From positions 9,610,001-9,674,000 of the forward strand of contig OY540820.1 of NCBI GenBank assembly GCA_961205875.1: 64,000 nucleotides of DNA, written 5' to 3'. Below are positions 1-13,345 of the stretch, piece after piece. Source of the DNA: Sialis fuliginosa. Its lineage: Eukaryota > Arthropoda > Insecta > Megaloptera > Sialidae. The number at the start of each line of letters is the position of its first letter. The first letter of the stretch is position 1. The notes under the pieces are model-generated. The model had not been told where the DNA came from. It made no database searches and saw only the letters and a program-made list of their open reading frames with translations. Made by a program: the position numbers and the translations under genes.

Positions 1-473
1 TGGAATTTTTAAAAGAGTACATACACTTAAATGGATTTAAAAAAATCAGATACGCTTTTTTCATTATTTTTTTGGCGAGAGGGGGAGGGGGAGTTTTCAC
101 AGTGAAGATAATAAGTAACTATCATTAATTTATTTTATTCCTATGAAAACAATTATTTTTGTTACTATTTTTTAAATAAATAAAAATATTACTTGTAGTA
201 TAAATAAATTAATAAAAATTAAGATGATTTTATTAAGATACGATGTTTTATCATAAAACTCGTGGTTGTTATTTAAAAATTTGTATTAATCAGCAGATTC
301 TAACACTTGAGATGTTATATCCGATGTTATTCAAGGAATATGATGCCTAATAATTACTGTCAGCAAAACATGCAAATGTTAACGGTATTATTGTTTCTTA
401 AAACTGATTTTGATTGAATTCTTAATATACAATACACAGGTCGATATGATATGGTTTCAAAGAACTGATTTAA

Positions 474-546
474 CCCAGCGTCATACATAAACAAAAGCGA
501 GCATAAAACCTGCTATTCTATATATAGAACGCTGGGCGTTAACGGG
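474..546. mobile_element. Possible tiny piggyBac-like element
   Basis: TTAA at 470..473 is followed by CCCAGCGT, and ACGCTGGGCGTTAACGGG is followed by TTAA at 547..550. CCC next to a TTAA site is the piggyBac arrangement. The related string AACGCTGGGCACGATTGGG before TTAA occurs near 17540. The ends pair over only a few bases, so this is tentative. Confidence 0.35.
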
Positions 547-729
547 TTAATGATTTTGGAGGTTTTTGGTGGGCTTAACCAAATCATTTCCTTAAATTTC
601 ACATTTTCAATATATCCTAATTTAAATGTAGAGTATATTGATGATAAAAATTTCAATTGACTTGTTAGTCTTAGAGGATAAAAATGCAGTTTTATTCAGA
701 ATCAATTATTCTTTTTTTATCCATTGGTA

Positions 730-1292
730 GGGTCGAGCGGGGTAAATATGAAACACCAAAAAAATGGGGTAAAAATGAAACAAGCTTGCAACTAAAAAAT
801 TAATTTGTTTATAGGAGAATTATAAAAACTGACATCATCATTAACGGTTTGTTAAAGCGACCTGAAAATATGAATCACCTAATAAGTGATGTGTCACCCC
901 TACAGATTTCCCTGTTAGTCGATGTCAAAACGTGTGAATTCAATTGTAATTCTTTGCACATAACTTTCTGTATAGCTCAGATATTAATTAAAGTTACAAT
1001 TTCACATTGATATGCCACAAAGAAGATAAATCAAAGTTGCCTTTGTAGCTTTTCTTTTAATTTTTCGAGAAATATTTTCCATTAGAGCCCTGTTTCACTT
1101 TTTCCCTCACCTGTTTCACCTTTTCCCAAATTAGAGGTTAAAAATGAAACACATACAGTTCAAATGACGTAAGTATTTAAAATGGTTATATAAGCACATC
1201 TAGTAGAAAAAATTAAAGTATGAATTTGTATCGTTAACTAGCAAAAAACATGAAAGATTTGTATTTTGTTTCACTTTTACCCCAGTTGACCC
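730..1292. mobile_element. TA-flanked foldback element with repeated GTTTCA words
   Basis: Left GGGTCGAGCGGGGTAAATAT and right TTTTACCCCAGTTGACCC are inverted, with TA directly outside both ends (728..729 and 1293..1294), as for Tc1/mariner insertions. The words GGGGTAAAAATGAAAC and GTTTCACTTTTTCCC recur inside in both orientations. No coding frame. Confidence 0.78.
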
Positions 1293-1294
1293 TA

Positions 1295-2399
1295 TGTTTA
1301 GAATTTCATGAACTGTTCTATTCATTGCGTATCTCCCCTACATAAAATAATGATTAAAAATTAATGTATTAAAAAATATAACTCTTCAGCATCCCTGATT
1401 GTATTCATATTAATAAAAGTACCATTTTAATTATAATGATTATTTGTGCATTTTTGTTAAATGTCGCTTATTCATTATTATATCGAATTTAACAGGATGT
1501 CTGTATAGCAATGTGATATGTAACTATTTTATAAAATTGTATGGCATTACAAATTTTGTAACGCTATATTAGTTGAGAAAAGTCCATTATAGGATAAAAC
1601 TATACAATATGCCCTAGTTGACAAAACACCCCACAGCTTTATTACACACACAAACAAAGCTACATCTGTGTAAGCGAAACGTGTGGCTTAGCAACAATTA
1701 CTTTCGTACATAATTGGAGTAAGCTGTGTTTCTTATGTTTATTACTAGAATACATTAAAAAATAGTTTTCAGGCTTCTAAACATATTGCGGTGAGTACCA
1801 TTAAAATTCATTTTTGTCACACACTTTATACTATACACCAAATTGGCTAAAATATGTAGAAACTTGATAAAAAAGAAGCAATGAAAAATAAGTAATTAAA
1901 CAAATTTTGTTTACATATTTATAATTTAGTTAGGGACATTTCGTCACTGAACTGTTTACAAAACGCCCCAAGAAAGAGTTTACATTTTTTGATAACTATT
2001 ATATTTAATTATCATAATATCCTAAAAATGTATTTGCCATTGTATAAACAAAAGACAGCTTATGATGATTTATTAAAATAGTTTTTGTCAGATCTGATAT
2101 TTCATTTTTTATTGAATATTTCTTAATAGTTTTACCTTAATATAAAAGTGGCATACAGTCGACTTTTTAGACGTCGCAACTGGATATATAACTACTACCA
2201 GGTGAAATCTTGAAAATGGGATCTAAAAAGGGGGGGGAGCGCAAAAATGATTTAGCGGTTATTGGTAGTTTTCTCAATAATAGTCAATCTTATGTGAAAA
2301 ATTAATTAGACTAAAAATAAAGAGAAGGTAATTTTTAAATTTGAGTGTTAATATTAACTTTAACTCAATTTAGAAAATAAAATAATTATAAATGATGAA
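1295..2399. other. Non-coding stretch
   Basis: AT-rich sequence with no gene-like frame. CAAAACACCCCACAG and CAAAACGCCCCAAG, about 330 bases apart, are the only repeated words noticed. Confidence 0.6.
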
Positions 2400-2760
2400 A
2401 CCCCGCACATGCGACATATTGAACAGCCCTATGCAAGTAAGTATATATCTAAGGCGTCTACGATCATCTGGAGCTTTGTATTCGTTCGAAGCGCGGAAAG
2501 AAATCGACACCGGCGAATTTATGATCTAGTACGTGTTTTTGCAGTGAATATCGATTGCCGAAATGAATATATGATTGTAGTTAAAACATCCGTTAGCGCA
2601 TCTGTTTTTGTTGCTTTTGGTCTCGCCATTCACCTGTTCCGTTGCCAACTTCGGATGCATGAAACCCGATACGGGAGATATATTTGAATCCGTATGAAAC
2701 GTAATCAAATCAACGTTTTCTGTTATCAATGGTGGCAGAAGAGAATGTTAAATAATCGTA
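2400..2760 (-). pseudogene. Coding-like fragment of unknown origin
   Basis: This stretch has more balanced base use and more CpG than its flanks. The reverse strand reads as open from about 2760 to 2529, encoding a protein-like segment with VDLITFHTDSNISPVSGFMH and NKNRCANGCFNYN. After one stop it stays open and encodes SISFRASNEYKAPDDRRRL. The + strand is also open (92 codons) and has splice-like GCAAGTAAGT and TTTTTGCAG. I do not recognise the family. It may be a decayed retrogene or transposon piece, or an exon on either strand. Confidence 0.3.
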
Positions 2761-2988
2761 GGCGTCTACAATATGGCATTTAAAAGTAAATTTTCATAAA
2801 ACAGAAGGCTTTAATGAAACATAATAGCCTTTCAAAATTACGCACATTTAAAATTTTAGATTTTCTTGTAGTGTTTAAAAATGTAAGATTCAAAGAAATT
2901 TAATTAAATTCGGTAATAAACAAGCACTTTGAACATCAGGCATAAAATTTATATTCTCTCTTTCTCTATATACATATGTATATATATT

Positions 2989-3309
2989 AGAATGGGCCAA
3001 TTTTCCATCCCCTACGTGAAAGTATTCTCAATTATTAGAAAAAAAGCCATGGAACTATACCTCTAAAATTTTAAGTTTGTTTCCAAAACTGGCTCAAGAA
3101 AAAATGGATGTCAAATTCGGAATCCTTCTACCCAAAAACCCATTTCAATTCAAGGGATTCAAACATAAAATTTTCAATGAAAATACGCCGAACTAAAGTT
3201 GAATGTAAAGGTATGTTCCATGGGCATTTTTTCTTAGAATTGAGAGTACTTTCACGTATGGGGGTAGCCGAGGTCGGTAAAATTCATTCTATATAATTTG
3301 GCCCACCCT
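2989..3309. mobile_element. Foldback MITE with AGAATGGGCCAA ends
   Basis: Left AGAATGGGCCAA and right TTGGCCCACCCT are inverted with two mismatches. Inner arms CCCTACGTGAAAGTATTCTC and GAGAGTACTTTCACGTATGG also pair. The 62-codon frame inside is incidental. Confidence 0.72.
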
Positions 3310-4219
3310 AATATTAGGGTATATATTTTTTTAATTCGTAGGTACTTATTTATCTACAATTAAATAAAATTGTATTGTTTTCTGAAAAGACTCATTGTCT
3401 ATGTATAATTTTTATATAATAAAGCATCATCACTCAATCAAAGATTGTAATCTATGTTTAAACAGATATAAATATTTATATAATTAAATTTTTATATCAA
3501 TTAACGTATAGGCAATTTGGAAAAAAGGCTGTCAATGATCGAGAATAACAATAGCAGCTGAATAAACATCTAAGTCTATAAATTTATCAGTAACGTATTT
3601 GTGTTGATAATCATTTAAATGATCAATGAATAGGACAAATAAAATAACATAGCGGAAGTATTATTTCGTAAATTATAAATAAATTGAAAAAAATATTACC
3701 TACTAAAAATAATAATAGAAAATAGAAAATTTAATTTTACATACATGCATACAAAGAAAGTTATGAGAAGTTGCCTTTGTGGCAGGATGGGTTTACACAA
3801 ACAGTACGGCATAGTTTTCTGTTTACACAATATGAATATTTTCTATATATTAAAAATTGTATATTTACTTATTTTCTACACAAAGTTTCTATAAAATTCT
3901 GTAGCATAAAATCTTATTAACATTTTTTATCTTAATGCAAATAAATACAATGTATTTAGTACGAGGAAGCACTTTGCATTTACTTAGCAAATTTTTTTTT
4001 AATTGCTACTTTACAATGTTTTAATATAATTAATGCCACCGGACGTACAGATTTTTTTCAAAAACCATTTCTTTCTTTACAAGATGCTTCGATTTTTTCC
4101 TTGCTCGTACAGTAATTTATAGAGATGTAGTATAAGTAGCAAAAAAAGAAAAACTTGTGGGGTGGGTTCGGACTCTACAAAGGTGGCATTTGTAACTAAT
4201 GTAAGTATATACATAAGTG
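3310..4219. other. Non-coding stretch
   Basis: AT-rich; nothing recognised apart from short A and T runs. Confidence 0.6.
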
Positions 4220-4625
4220 CGACCTTTGATGTTCACACAACTAACTTCCCAACATGGTATGACTATTAATACTTGAATACTGATTATTTATTGATTTTGT
4301 CACTATTTTTTACTATTTAAAAAAAAACAATAAATAAATAACAACTCAAATCAAAAATATTTGATATTTTAACAAACACCAACAGCTGTCAGATGCCAGC
4401 CGACAGTTGAAGACATACAAAAAAAAATGATATTTCAAAGTATCGATTGCCACCAAAACAAATAAGATCGGATAAATCTTTTTCAAGAAATTCTGAAATC
4501 TACTTTTTGCAGTCTTTTTGTTCAAACAAAAAAACGGCTGATCCAAATTTCATGAAAATTCTTTCAGATCATATTAACGCCAAGACGCTTCGATTGGCAC
4601 CTCAACGAAGTCCATACATACACAC
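4220..4625 (+). repeat. Interspersed repeat, copy 1 (pairs with 10425..10885)
   Basis: Shares CACACAACTAACTTCCCAAC near the start and ATCGATTGCCACC, GAAATTCTGAAATCTACTTT and CCAACGAAGTC-like words near the end with the second copy. Short frames over it on both strands are not genes. Family unknown. Confidence 0.7.
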
Positions 4626-5317
4626 ATACAACATATACATCTTTTGAAAAGGGTGTAAACATACTGTAGCGACCTAGAAAAGTAGAAACATAAAAATATG
4701 TTGAAATTTTTAATTTTTATTTTCGGACCCATTACAGTAACTGGGAACTTAAAAAATGAAAAGAACCATATTTTTTCTTTTATGTACACGTTTTTTAAGA
4801 CCTCAGAAAAGAAGATTACAGGTTGAAAATCCTCGTAATTCTGTAATACGTGCAATCAAGAACACTTAGCTATCCTTTCTGCACTTCCTGCACGCCTGAT
4901 ATTTGCATTCTACTTGTTTCTCATGATCTCTGTCTGCGTTCACTCCAATCAGTTGACATTGTTGCCAATAAAGTACTATAAAGATGGACAGTTTAGGTTA
5001 ATTTTCTGGTAAAAATCTTTGTTGCAAATTTAATTGCAACGACCTATATATTAAAAAATATCTGCCATGGGAGCTACGGGACTTTCTTATATGTAACACT
5101 AACACTAACAGTGCACGTGATTCTTATTTTATTTAAACATATTTCTGACGAACTAATAAAAAAAAGATTAATGAATTAAATGAGTGGGCCATAAATTATA
5201 GATAATAATATTCTTTACAACATGTATCAAATGATTTTTTTTAACGTAATTACTAAGCCGGAAACGGATATTTACTCTATAAATTTTCGAATTATTTTTG
5301 AAATAAGAAAGGATGCG

Positions 5318-5709
5318 AATGAGCTAAAGCTAGGCAAAAAAAATGTTTGTTTTTTTATATCAAGGTATGTGGCACGTCAATATATATAATAAAACCAGTG
5401 GCGCCTGCAGGGGGCTCCAAGCAGTTATGTGTTTTATCCCCCCCCCACCTCTAATTCGATAACTACTGGCTCAAAAAATCTGAGAAAAAAAATTGGTAAC
5501 GTGGTTTTGGTGGGACTACCAATGACAAATACTAAAGTCAATAATATCATTTAAAATTTTGGAGAAATAGGGAGGGGGGAGCATAGAATTTTTTATTATA
5601 ATTTTCATATCTAGAGATGTGGGGTGTCAAAATGTATTAGTAGAATATGACCTTTCTTTTTCTAACTCAAAAATGGCGTCTGCAAGGGGCTCCAAGCAGT
5701 AATTTATTT
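5318..5709. repeat. Interspersed repeat with GGGGCTCCAAGCAG at both ends
   Basis: GGGGGCTCCAAGCAG (about 5409) and AGGGGCTCCAAGCAGT (about 5687) are direct repeats bounding a 280-base unit. The inner part is the reverse complement of 51924..52163. The segment before it (GGTATGTGGCACGTCAA) recurs at about 13305. Confidence 0.65.
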
Positions 5710-7603
5710 TGCCTTTTTTATTCATTTATTTTGTCTCTCAAAACAAAAGAAGTTTCACCACATTTTTAAAATATTTCATAGTATATTTTAACAGGGGGGT
5801 GGGTTATTCAACCAAAAAAGGGTACTCCCCCCCATTGCACCTTCTGAGGATTCAACACTGCTGACTTTACAAGAAAATATCGCGAATAATGATAGGAAAT
5901 GTATACGATATGAAAAGCAAATAAGATACCATAGGCTATAAACAATGTCTGATATGACGAATGCACAACTCTTCATAAAATAATCAAAGTGTGTCTGGAA
6001 CATTTCTGCACTTCTGTTTTTTCTCAATAGCTTTATTAATATCAATATTTATGTTTCGTGTTTACAAATCTTGCCTGTGGGATGCAAATTTCAGTTTTTA
6101 AGATTTTATAAACATTTCTCTTTGCGTAAATAAAAAAGAAAATGTGTATATGTGTGTGTATGTTAATGATTCATGGCAGTAAAAAGTGACCTAAGAAACT
6201 GGAGTTTAGTTAGGGATTGTTATTTTTATCCTGTACTTTTTTATTTTGTTTAAGAAGTAACGATGGTAAAATTGTCGTTTATAAATTATGGGAATTTATA
6301 TATATACAAATTTTAAGATTGCGTGCGATTTTGATTTTATAAAAATAGTTTCATAAATAGGTTTTAAGGGTAATTTATTTTTATTTTTTTAAGGAGATAA
6401 ACAATTTTTTTTTAAATATACAGGCTGTCCAAGATAAGCGTGAAATGCATGGGGATTTTCTAAACTGTAAGAGATACAGCTTTGATTAAATGAGATGAAT
6501 TATTTATAAGGTTAGGTTGAGTATTACTACATCAAAAAATATTAATAATTCTATGAGGTTTAGGTGGTATAACCAAAAAAACTGTAAATTCGGAATTTCT
6601 TTAAATAGCTATAACTTTTTTGCCAAAGTAGATAGTTACTTTTTGTTTGCGATTTTTTAAAACAGTTTTTTGTTTAAAATTGACTGGTGTATTTAGAATT
6701 TTTATATCACTTTTAGTTTCTGAGTTACAAACTCAAACTTTATTTTTTCTTATGGGCCACTAAGTTGGTTATAGCATATTTGAACGCGTTTTTACTCTAT
6801 TTTGCATGATAAAAAATAAAAATCTATCTCTTGTAAACCTTATTTTTAATTTTCAATATTTGTTTTATTAAATTTTTGTTTTAACGAATCAATTTAAAAA
6901 AAATCATTCTAGGAGTTAAAATGAATTTATTGAATATTAACAATGTAAAGCAATATACTTTCACTCTAAAATAGTTGTAATCACATTTATTTTTGATATA
7001 TAATAAGTACAAATATTAATAATTTATGTAAGAATAGAATACATAAATAATAAATATTTAATAAACAAATTGTGCATATATATGTATAACAAGTACTTAT
7101 GTATAAAGTGACAGAAATTTAAAACTCTTTACTATAAAACAAAACTGATATTCCCATAAATTTTATTGACTCCTCATACAGCAGTGTATACAAAACAAAA
7201 ACAAGATTCCTTTATATATCCTGTCCTTATCAGACACACAGAGGTGCATTAAGTCTTCTTTGAGCCCCCAGTTATATCTTGAAGTTATTCATTCCCTACA
7301 TCCTTTTTTATTTAAGAGCAATAATTATATTAAAAAGGCAAATACTTATATAAACTTATAAAAATATGATGATTTGATATAGTAGGACCATTAAATTTAT
7401 TGCATATACATACATCTTGAAGTATAATTACTATTTAAAATATTATACTACCTTATACAGTCCCAAAGGATGTTGCGATTTTTTATTTTATATAAATACG
7501 TTACCTTCACCTTAAAAATTTAAAAATTACAACATTTATATTAAGATTCTAATAATATCATGTAATAATCTAAGACCATCATTGTAATGAATCTGTAAAG
7601 TGT
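5710..7603. other. Non-coding stretch
   Basis: AT-rich. ACAGGCTGTCCAAGATAAGCG at about 6420 resembles the end of a DNA transposon, but no partner end was found. The 85-codon antisense frame at 5788 lies in repeat-derived DNA. Confidence 0.55.
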
Positions 7604-7789
7604 CAGTGGCGTAACCAGCGATTATGGGGGGGGGGGGGCAAGGGGGCTTGCACCCCCGCATTTTTGTAACTGGCGAGAGGCCAGATGGTTATACCAGACA
7701 ATATGCATGTAAAATATATTCGTTATATTTCAATGGCTCCATATTAAAAAAATTACCACCCCCCCCTAAAAAATCTGGTTACGCCACTG
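7604..7789. mobile_element. MITE with CAGTGGCGTAACCAG ends
   Basis: CAGTGGCGTAACCAG and CTGGTTACGCCACTG are perfect inverted repeats 186 bases apart. G and C runs next to the ends extend the pairing. The end sequence resembles the hAT-type element at 40746..41009, but no 8-bp duplication is visible here. Confidence 0.8.
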
Positions 7790-8364
7790 CAGAGTGTTGT
7801 TTCGTTAAACGCTCTATTATCTAGGAACATTATTTTGAACACAAATCGACACATATCTTGTTTTATTTAGGATCATCTAATCTTTTGTTATTTTTATATT
7901 TAAAAGGCTGCATTTCACGTTAAGATCTGTTATTACGTTACTCCGACACTGTCGGCAAACACCTCGACACTGAGTATGTCGTCTTTTGTCGCACGAAGAG
8001 GATGTTAGGGAATAAAAGAAAAACACAAATCCACAATAAAAATCTTAGCCCTGTTGAAAAGTTATGATGGATTAACGTTAAGCTAACACGGCATATCCTT
8101 TCCTCTGAGGATCATAGCACGCCAGGATCTTGTGCTAACATCCTGACACCATTTCAAGGTAGCGGACTAAATAATGGCGTAACGAAATTTTCTTCTATCC
8201 ATGAATTTTTGTATTTTCATTATATAATATGCACGTATATTCGTACCAACTAACATACTTGTTTTTTTTTTTATAACTATGAACCTTTTATAAATTAATT
8301 TTTTTTATATTTAACTCAGTAACTATGTACTTACCTACTTATTATTTTTTTATTTTAACACTAT

Positions 8365-8624
8365 ACTGACCCGTCCCGGCTTCGCATGAGAGTTAATATT
8401 TCATCCCCTGTCACGTATGGAGGGTTGTAATTGTTGTTTTAGCTGACCCGGTGAAAAAATAATTTGTTTAAAAATCAGACCATAAATACTCATTTTCGTA
8501 AATATCTCGAATCTAGCACTACCTATCGGGTCAAAAAAAAAAAAAAAATTTAACTCGATACGTCCAGTGGTTTAGGCCTGATGAGAACACATAAATACAC
8601 ACCAACGTTTTTATATATTAAGAT
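8365..8624. repeat. Interspersed repeat with CCCGGCTTCGC-type end
   Basis: Starts CTGACCCGTCCCGGCTTCGC and ends near TTTTTATATATTAAGATT. It contains a 16-base A run. Similar sequences are abundant in insect genomes as remnants of non-autonomous elements; the exact class is not settled here. Confidence 0.5.
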
Positions 8625-9035
8625 TGAAAGCATACTCCTATAACTATTCCGTAATATAGTGAATAATTAAAATAATAAATAAGATAAATATTAAAAATAA
8701 CTTCCATATCCTTAAGTATTTTATTATAGTAATTGTAACTAATTAATACACTTGTGTATTATTTTTATTACCAGTGTAACTATAAATGTCATAAACCCTA
8801 TATGTATGAATTATAAACATTATAAAAATTATTATTATTTGTGAAACAATAAAAATGAAGTATGAGTAATGAGCACATAACATGAGGGCGAATTCTTATG
8901 ATGTCTGTACGTATTTTTTAATGCATGGAAAAACATAAAATTTATTAATAGGAATTTTTATTAAAGTAGATACTATTAATTATTATAGTAATATTTTATT
9001 ATTATTATTACATTGGTTTGTCTTTTACATGTTAT

Positions 9036-9575
9036 AAGGTACTGGCACCAGTTATGGTCGCTATAAGACCAAGTTTTTGTAATTCTCATGAATTTATGTT
9101 ACTAATAAAACTAGTAACTTTTTATTTAATCAATTTAATTACCAAAGTCTGCAAATATAGTTTGTTTTTTAAATTATAACCTTTTATTTTGTTTATGTTT
9201 TTTCTCCAGTAATGGATAAAGTAAAACCAGTAATGAGCACGCAGTGATGGACACTTGCTAATTATTACAAAATGATAAGTACTACAACAAGAAAGATATA
9301 AAAGAAAGAATCGTCAAGTTTGAAACAATGTAAAGCAGTTTCTATGATAACATAATAATTAACAAATAAATTAAACTAATAATTAGTTTAAATGTCCACC
9401 ATTTTGACACCTATTGGCCGAGTAACATCAAATCACGCTGTAAGACAGTTAAATGAATATAGATTAATATTCATAAATTGTAGTATTCAAATATCAACAA
9501 ATATTTCTTATTCAGTACATTTAATTAAAAAATAGCTATTACTGGGGTGATATCCAAGACTGGTGCCAGTACCTT
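9036..9575 (+). mobile_element. GGTACTGG family, copy 1 (540 bases)
   Basis: The ends AAGGTACTGGCACCAGT and ACTGGTGCCAGTACCTT are exact inverted repeats. The shared body includes TTTAATCAATTTAATTACCA, a central GCAGTGATGGACACTTGC and TTTAAATGTCCACCATTTTG. Six copies occur in this window and none encodes a transposase, so it is a non-autonomous DNA transposon. The superfamily is not assigned because no clean target duplication could be read. Confidence 0.9.
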
Positions 9576-10055
9576 TGAACATTTTAAATAATTTCAGTCG
9601 ATACTTTGGCAATCCTGTACGTATACTTATTATTATTATTTTTGAAATAATATGTAAATTACTCAAATCAAATAAAATAAAAAACTTAAAAAATGATAGT
9701 TCGTACTAAAATATTTTGTACAAGTACAATAGAAGTAGGTATGTAATGCCAACTCTACAAAGATGGTTGCTGCCAACAGTAGAACTAAATTCCCTAGGGA
9801 GTTGTACATAGTAAAATATTGTCAAATGTTTTTCCTGTCGTTGACATTCAAAGTTAACTATCAGTGAAATAAAATATGTATTTCTATTTAAGATTATATT
9901 ATTCATATCTTGACATATATGTATGTATGAGCATTAACGTATAGATTTTTTATCAACTTAAATGATATTAAAATTCAGTTTAATGTATTTGGTTAGATAT
10001 GTATTCATTTTTATCCAACTGTACAATGCAAAAGGATAATGTGTTTAACAGTAGA

Positions 10056-10372
10056 TATACAGTGTATTCCAAGAAATTTAACATGGGGACAATTAGAAGT
10101 ATTGTAGTAACCTTTGGTCAAATTTAACGATGTGTCATTGGTGCATTTTGAAATGCTGCCTCGAAACTAACTGATTTTAAATTAATCAACAGTATTTTGT
10201 TTTCAAAAATAAAATACATTAATGTAAGCATACTAGATAAAATTATAATAATCTTTTTTGGCAGATATAAATTTGAAAACAAAATACTAATTTCTATTTT
10301 ATTAAATTTTGTGCGGTATTTCAAAATATACCAATCACACATAGTTAAGTTTGATCTAATATAATCCATTTA
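10056..10372. mobile_element. MITE copy 1 of the same family as 36606..36983
   Basis: It shares the start ATACAGTGTATTCCAAG, the inner GGGGACAATTAGAAGTATTG and the central TTTTGGCAGATATAAATTTG with the copy in the perlecan intron. Its right arm is decayed after AGTTAAGTTTGATC, so the terminal repeat is incomplete. The short antisense frame over it is a by-product. Confidence 0.75.
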
Positions 10373-10424
10373 TAAAGCTTGACAATTTACCTTATTTGAT
10401 TACAATAATTACAAGCCGTGGAGT

Positions 10425-10885
10425 GTGATCCTTGAGGTCCACACAACTAACTTCCCAACATTGTATGACTATCAATACTTGAATAATGATTATTTATTGT
10501 TTCCTTATAGTTTAAGTGAAAATGATATTTTAACAGTAGAGGCCTAAAATATCACTTAATACGCATCTGGACTATTTTTTAAATTGATTAAATTATATCC
10601 AAGGTTCCTATAATAGTTTATGCGAATATTATTTTAGCAGAAGGGGCCTAAAATATCACATAATACGCATCTGAACTATATTTTTTTAAATTTTTCAAAA
10701 TATCGATTGTCACCATAATAAATTAGATCAGATAAATCTAAATAAAAGAATTTCTGAAATCTATTTTTTTGCAGTCTTTTAATTCTATTAAAAAAACGGC
10801 TGTATCGAATTTGAAGAAATTTCTTTCAAGTCATATTCATGTCAAGATTCTTTGATTGTTACCCCAACGAAGTCAATAACATTTT
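10425..10885 (+). repeat. Interspersed repeat, copy 2 (pairs with 4220..4625)
   Basis: The same blocks in the same order as copy 1, plus an inner tandem: the phrase GGCCTAAAATATCACTTAAT ACGCATCTG occurs twice (10542 and 10645), 103 bases apart. No coding capacity. Confidence 0.7.
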
Positions 10886-11295
10886 TTATTTGCGAGATTT
10901 CGTGCAGGAAAAAATGACACTTAACATTAAAAAACATTTAAAATTTAAAGTATTGTACTATAATTATATAATTTTATTTTACTTTTTACACTATCATGAA
11001 TAAATCAATAATTACCTATATGTATATAACTCTATACATTATATGTATGTACATCATCAATTACTAACCTTTCGAGGACACAAGTGTTATAGCAATTGGA
11101 ACTTACGTATGCATGTTTAATAATAAAATGACCATAGAAAGCTGTACTAAGTATTAAATGCATTTTTGTCACTAGATATAGTATTAATGATTGTTTTAAT
11201 TACATACATCGAGTGGCCAATGTCTATTTATAATATTTATTGCAGGTTGTAAGGTTAAAAGATGTTTAGAAATATATCTAGAAATCTATGAAGAA

Positions 11296-11851
11296 GCAGT
11301 TTTGGATATGACCCTAGTAATGGTTATTTTTTAATTAAATGTACTGAATTAGAAATATTTGTTGATATTTGATTACTACCATTTCTGAATATTAATCTAC
11401 ATACATACATTTAACTGTCTTACAGCGTTTGATGAAAATCGGCCAATAGGTGTCAAAATGGTGAACATTTAAACTAATTATTAATATAATTTATTTATTA
11501 ATTATTATATTATCATAGCAACTGCTTTACATTGTTTCAAATTTGACGATTCTTTCTTTTATATCTTTTGTATCGTAGTACTTATCATTTTGTAATCATT
11601 AGCAAGTTTCCATCACTGCGTGCTCATTACTGGTTTTACTTCATCCATTACTGGAAAAAAGCATAAAATGAATAAAAGGCTATAATTAAAAAAAAACTAT
11701 ATTTGCGGACTTTGGTAATTAAATTGATTAAATAAAGAGTTAGTTGTTTTATTAGTAACATGAATTCATGATAATTACAAAAAAGAATCCCGCCAATCAT
11801 AAAAACAGTAAACCTTGCTCTTATAGCAGCCATAACTGGTGCCAGTACCTT
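11296..11851 (-). mobile_element. GGTACTGG family, copy 2
   Basis: Inverted relative to copy 1. It retains the end ACTGGTGCCAGTACCTT (to 11851), but the other end is damaged around GCAGTTTTGGATATGACCC. The body aligns across its full length with the other copies. Confidence 0.88.
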
Positions 11852-13107
11852 ATCTGGCATTAGTAGCTATCTCATTCCCTATTTGTCTTTTTCTATTAAG
11901 GAGATATCAAATCCATAGTTTCGGTTATACTATAGATACCTTTAAATCGCGAAACCGTGTATGTAGTAATAATGATTAAAATTGATCGAAAAAGTATGTT
12001 TTAATTAAAATACAATTCAATTCACATCCTTATACACATTTTAAGACATTTAAGAATGTGTTTCTATACATGAGTGCCAATTAAAATTGTAACTAAATTA
12101 ATTTTTAGAGTTTTTTGTCATCAAAATTCCTTTTGTATTGTATTGTAAAATTAATGATTAATATTTCAAGTAAATCCTTTTTTAATTAACTATCTAATGC
12201 CGTATTTAGACCGAAAAAAAACCAAAACATCGTGTCTTTTTGACAAAAGTGCAACAAAACCTATACATTTTTAAATACAAAATGTTTTAAAACACCGTGT
12301 TGCTATTTTTTTTTATCTAAACACGACATTATCATTCCTTATTTTTTAAACAACCATTAAATCATCATAAAATTTGATAGTTATGACAAAATTTTAACCA
12401 AATTCAATTGTAAATTGTATAAATTACTTTTAATGGAATTTTTTTACACATTTTTTAGATAAATAAATATTTGATTAATAAAATTTTATTCAAGGTTGCT
12501 TAGAACTAATACCCTACAATCTCTAAACTTTTACGATGTTTATACTAAATGAGTATCCGCTATATCTGAAACAATTTAGACCTTAAAAAATTTTCACTAC
12601 AATGATACATAACACATTGAAGAGAATTTTATTAATTAATAGACCACACAGAAACGTGAAATAATGAATATTCAAAGCAAATATTTGTATGCGTCTGAAA
12701 TAACATTGATTTCCCTATAAACCGTTGTTAAATTCTATGATACCTGCATTTTTATTTATTTACATTTGCTTCAGTTTACGGTGCATCATTTAAAATATTC
12801 CCTTGGAATAAAATTAAAAAATAAACATGTATTGATGGTTAAAATTTGTCGATCATTGAAGCAATACGAATTAAATATTCCATTTGTCATATTTCATGAC
12901 ATCATTGTACATACATTGAATACTATGCTAATATACATAACAATTGATTATTAATAGTTTATGCTGTAATACCAATGTACCGAAGGTATAAAAGAAATCT
13001 TGATTTTGTAATGTCAAACTAATTTGTTCTTATTCATTTTTTTTATATTATCATTTAATCTAATGAATTAATGAAGTAGGTAACATATCTGAACTATTGC
13101 ATTTTTT
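11852..13107. other. Non-coding stretch
   Basis: AT-rich; no convincing frame, repeat or RNA gene seen. Confidence 0.55.
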
Positions 13108-13345
13108 AGGGTTCCAAAGAAACCCTATTAATTTCAGTTTGTCGTCCGTCCGTCATTTTCACTCGAAGCTAAATAGCTCGTAAACTATATAAGCTAAAAA
13201 CTTGAATTTTTTTACTGAATATAAAAAATGATGCCTTTTAGTAAAAGATAATTTTTCAGGGGGTACTAAAGAGCTAAATCTAGGTAAAAAAAATATTTTT
13301 TTATACCAAGGCATGTGGCACGTCAAAATGTATAATCAAACAAGC
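13108..13345. repeat. Interspersed repeat with GTCCGTCCGTC block
   Basis: Starts GGGTTCCAAAGAAACCCTA, itself a short palindrome, then TTTGTCGTCCGTCCGTC. It ends with the GGCATGTGGCACGTCAA string shared with 5318..5395. Non-coding. Confidence 0.55.
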
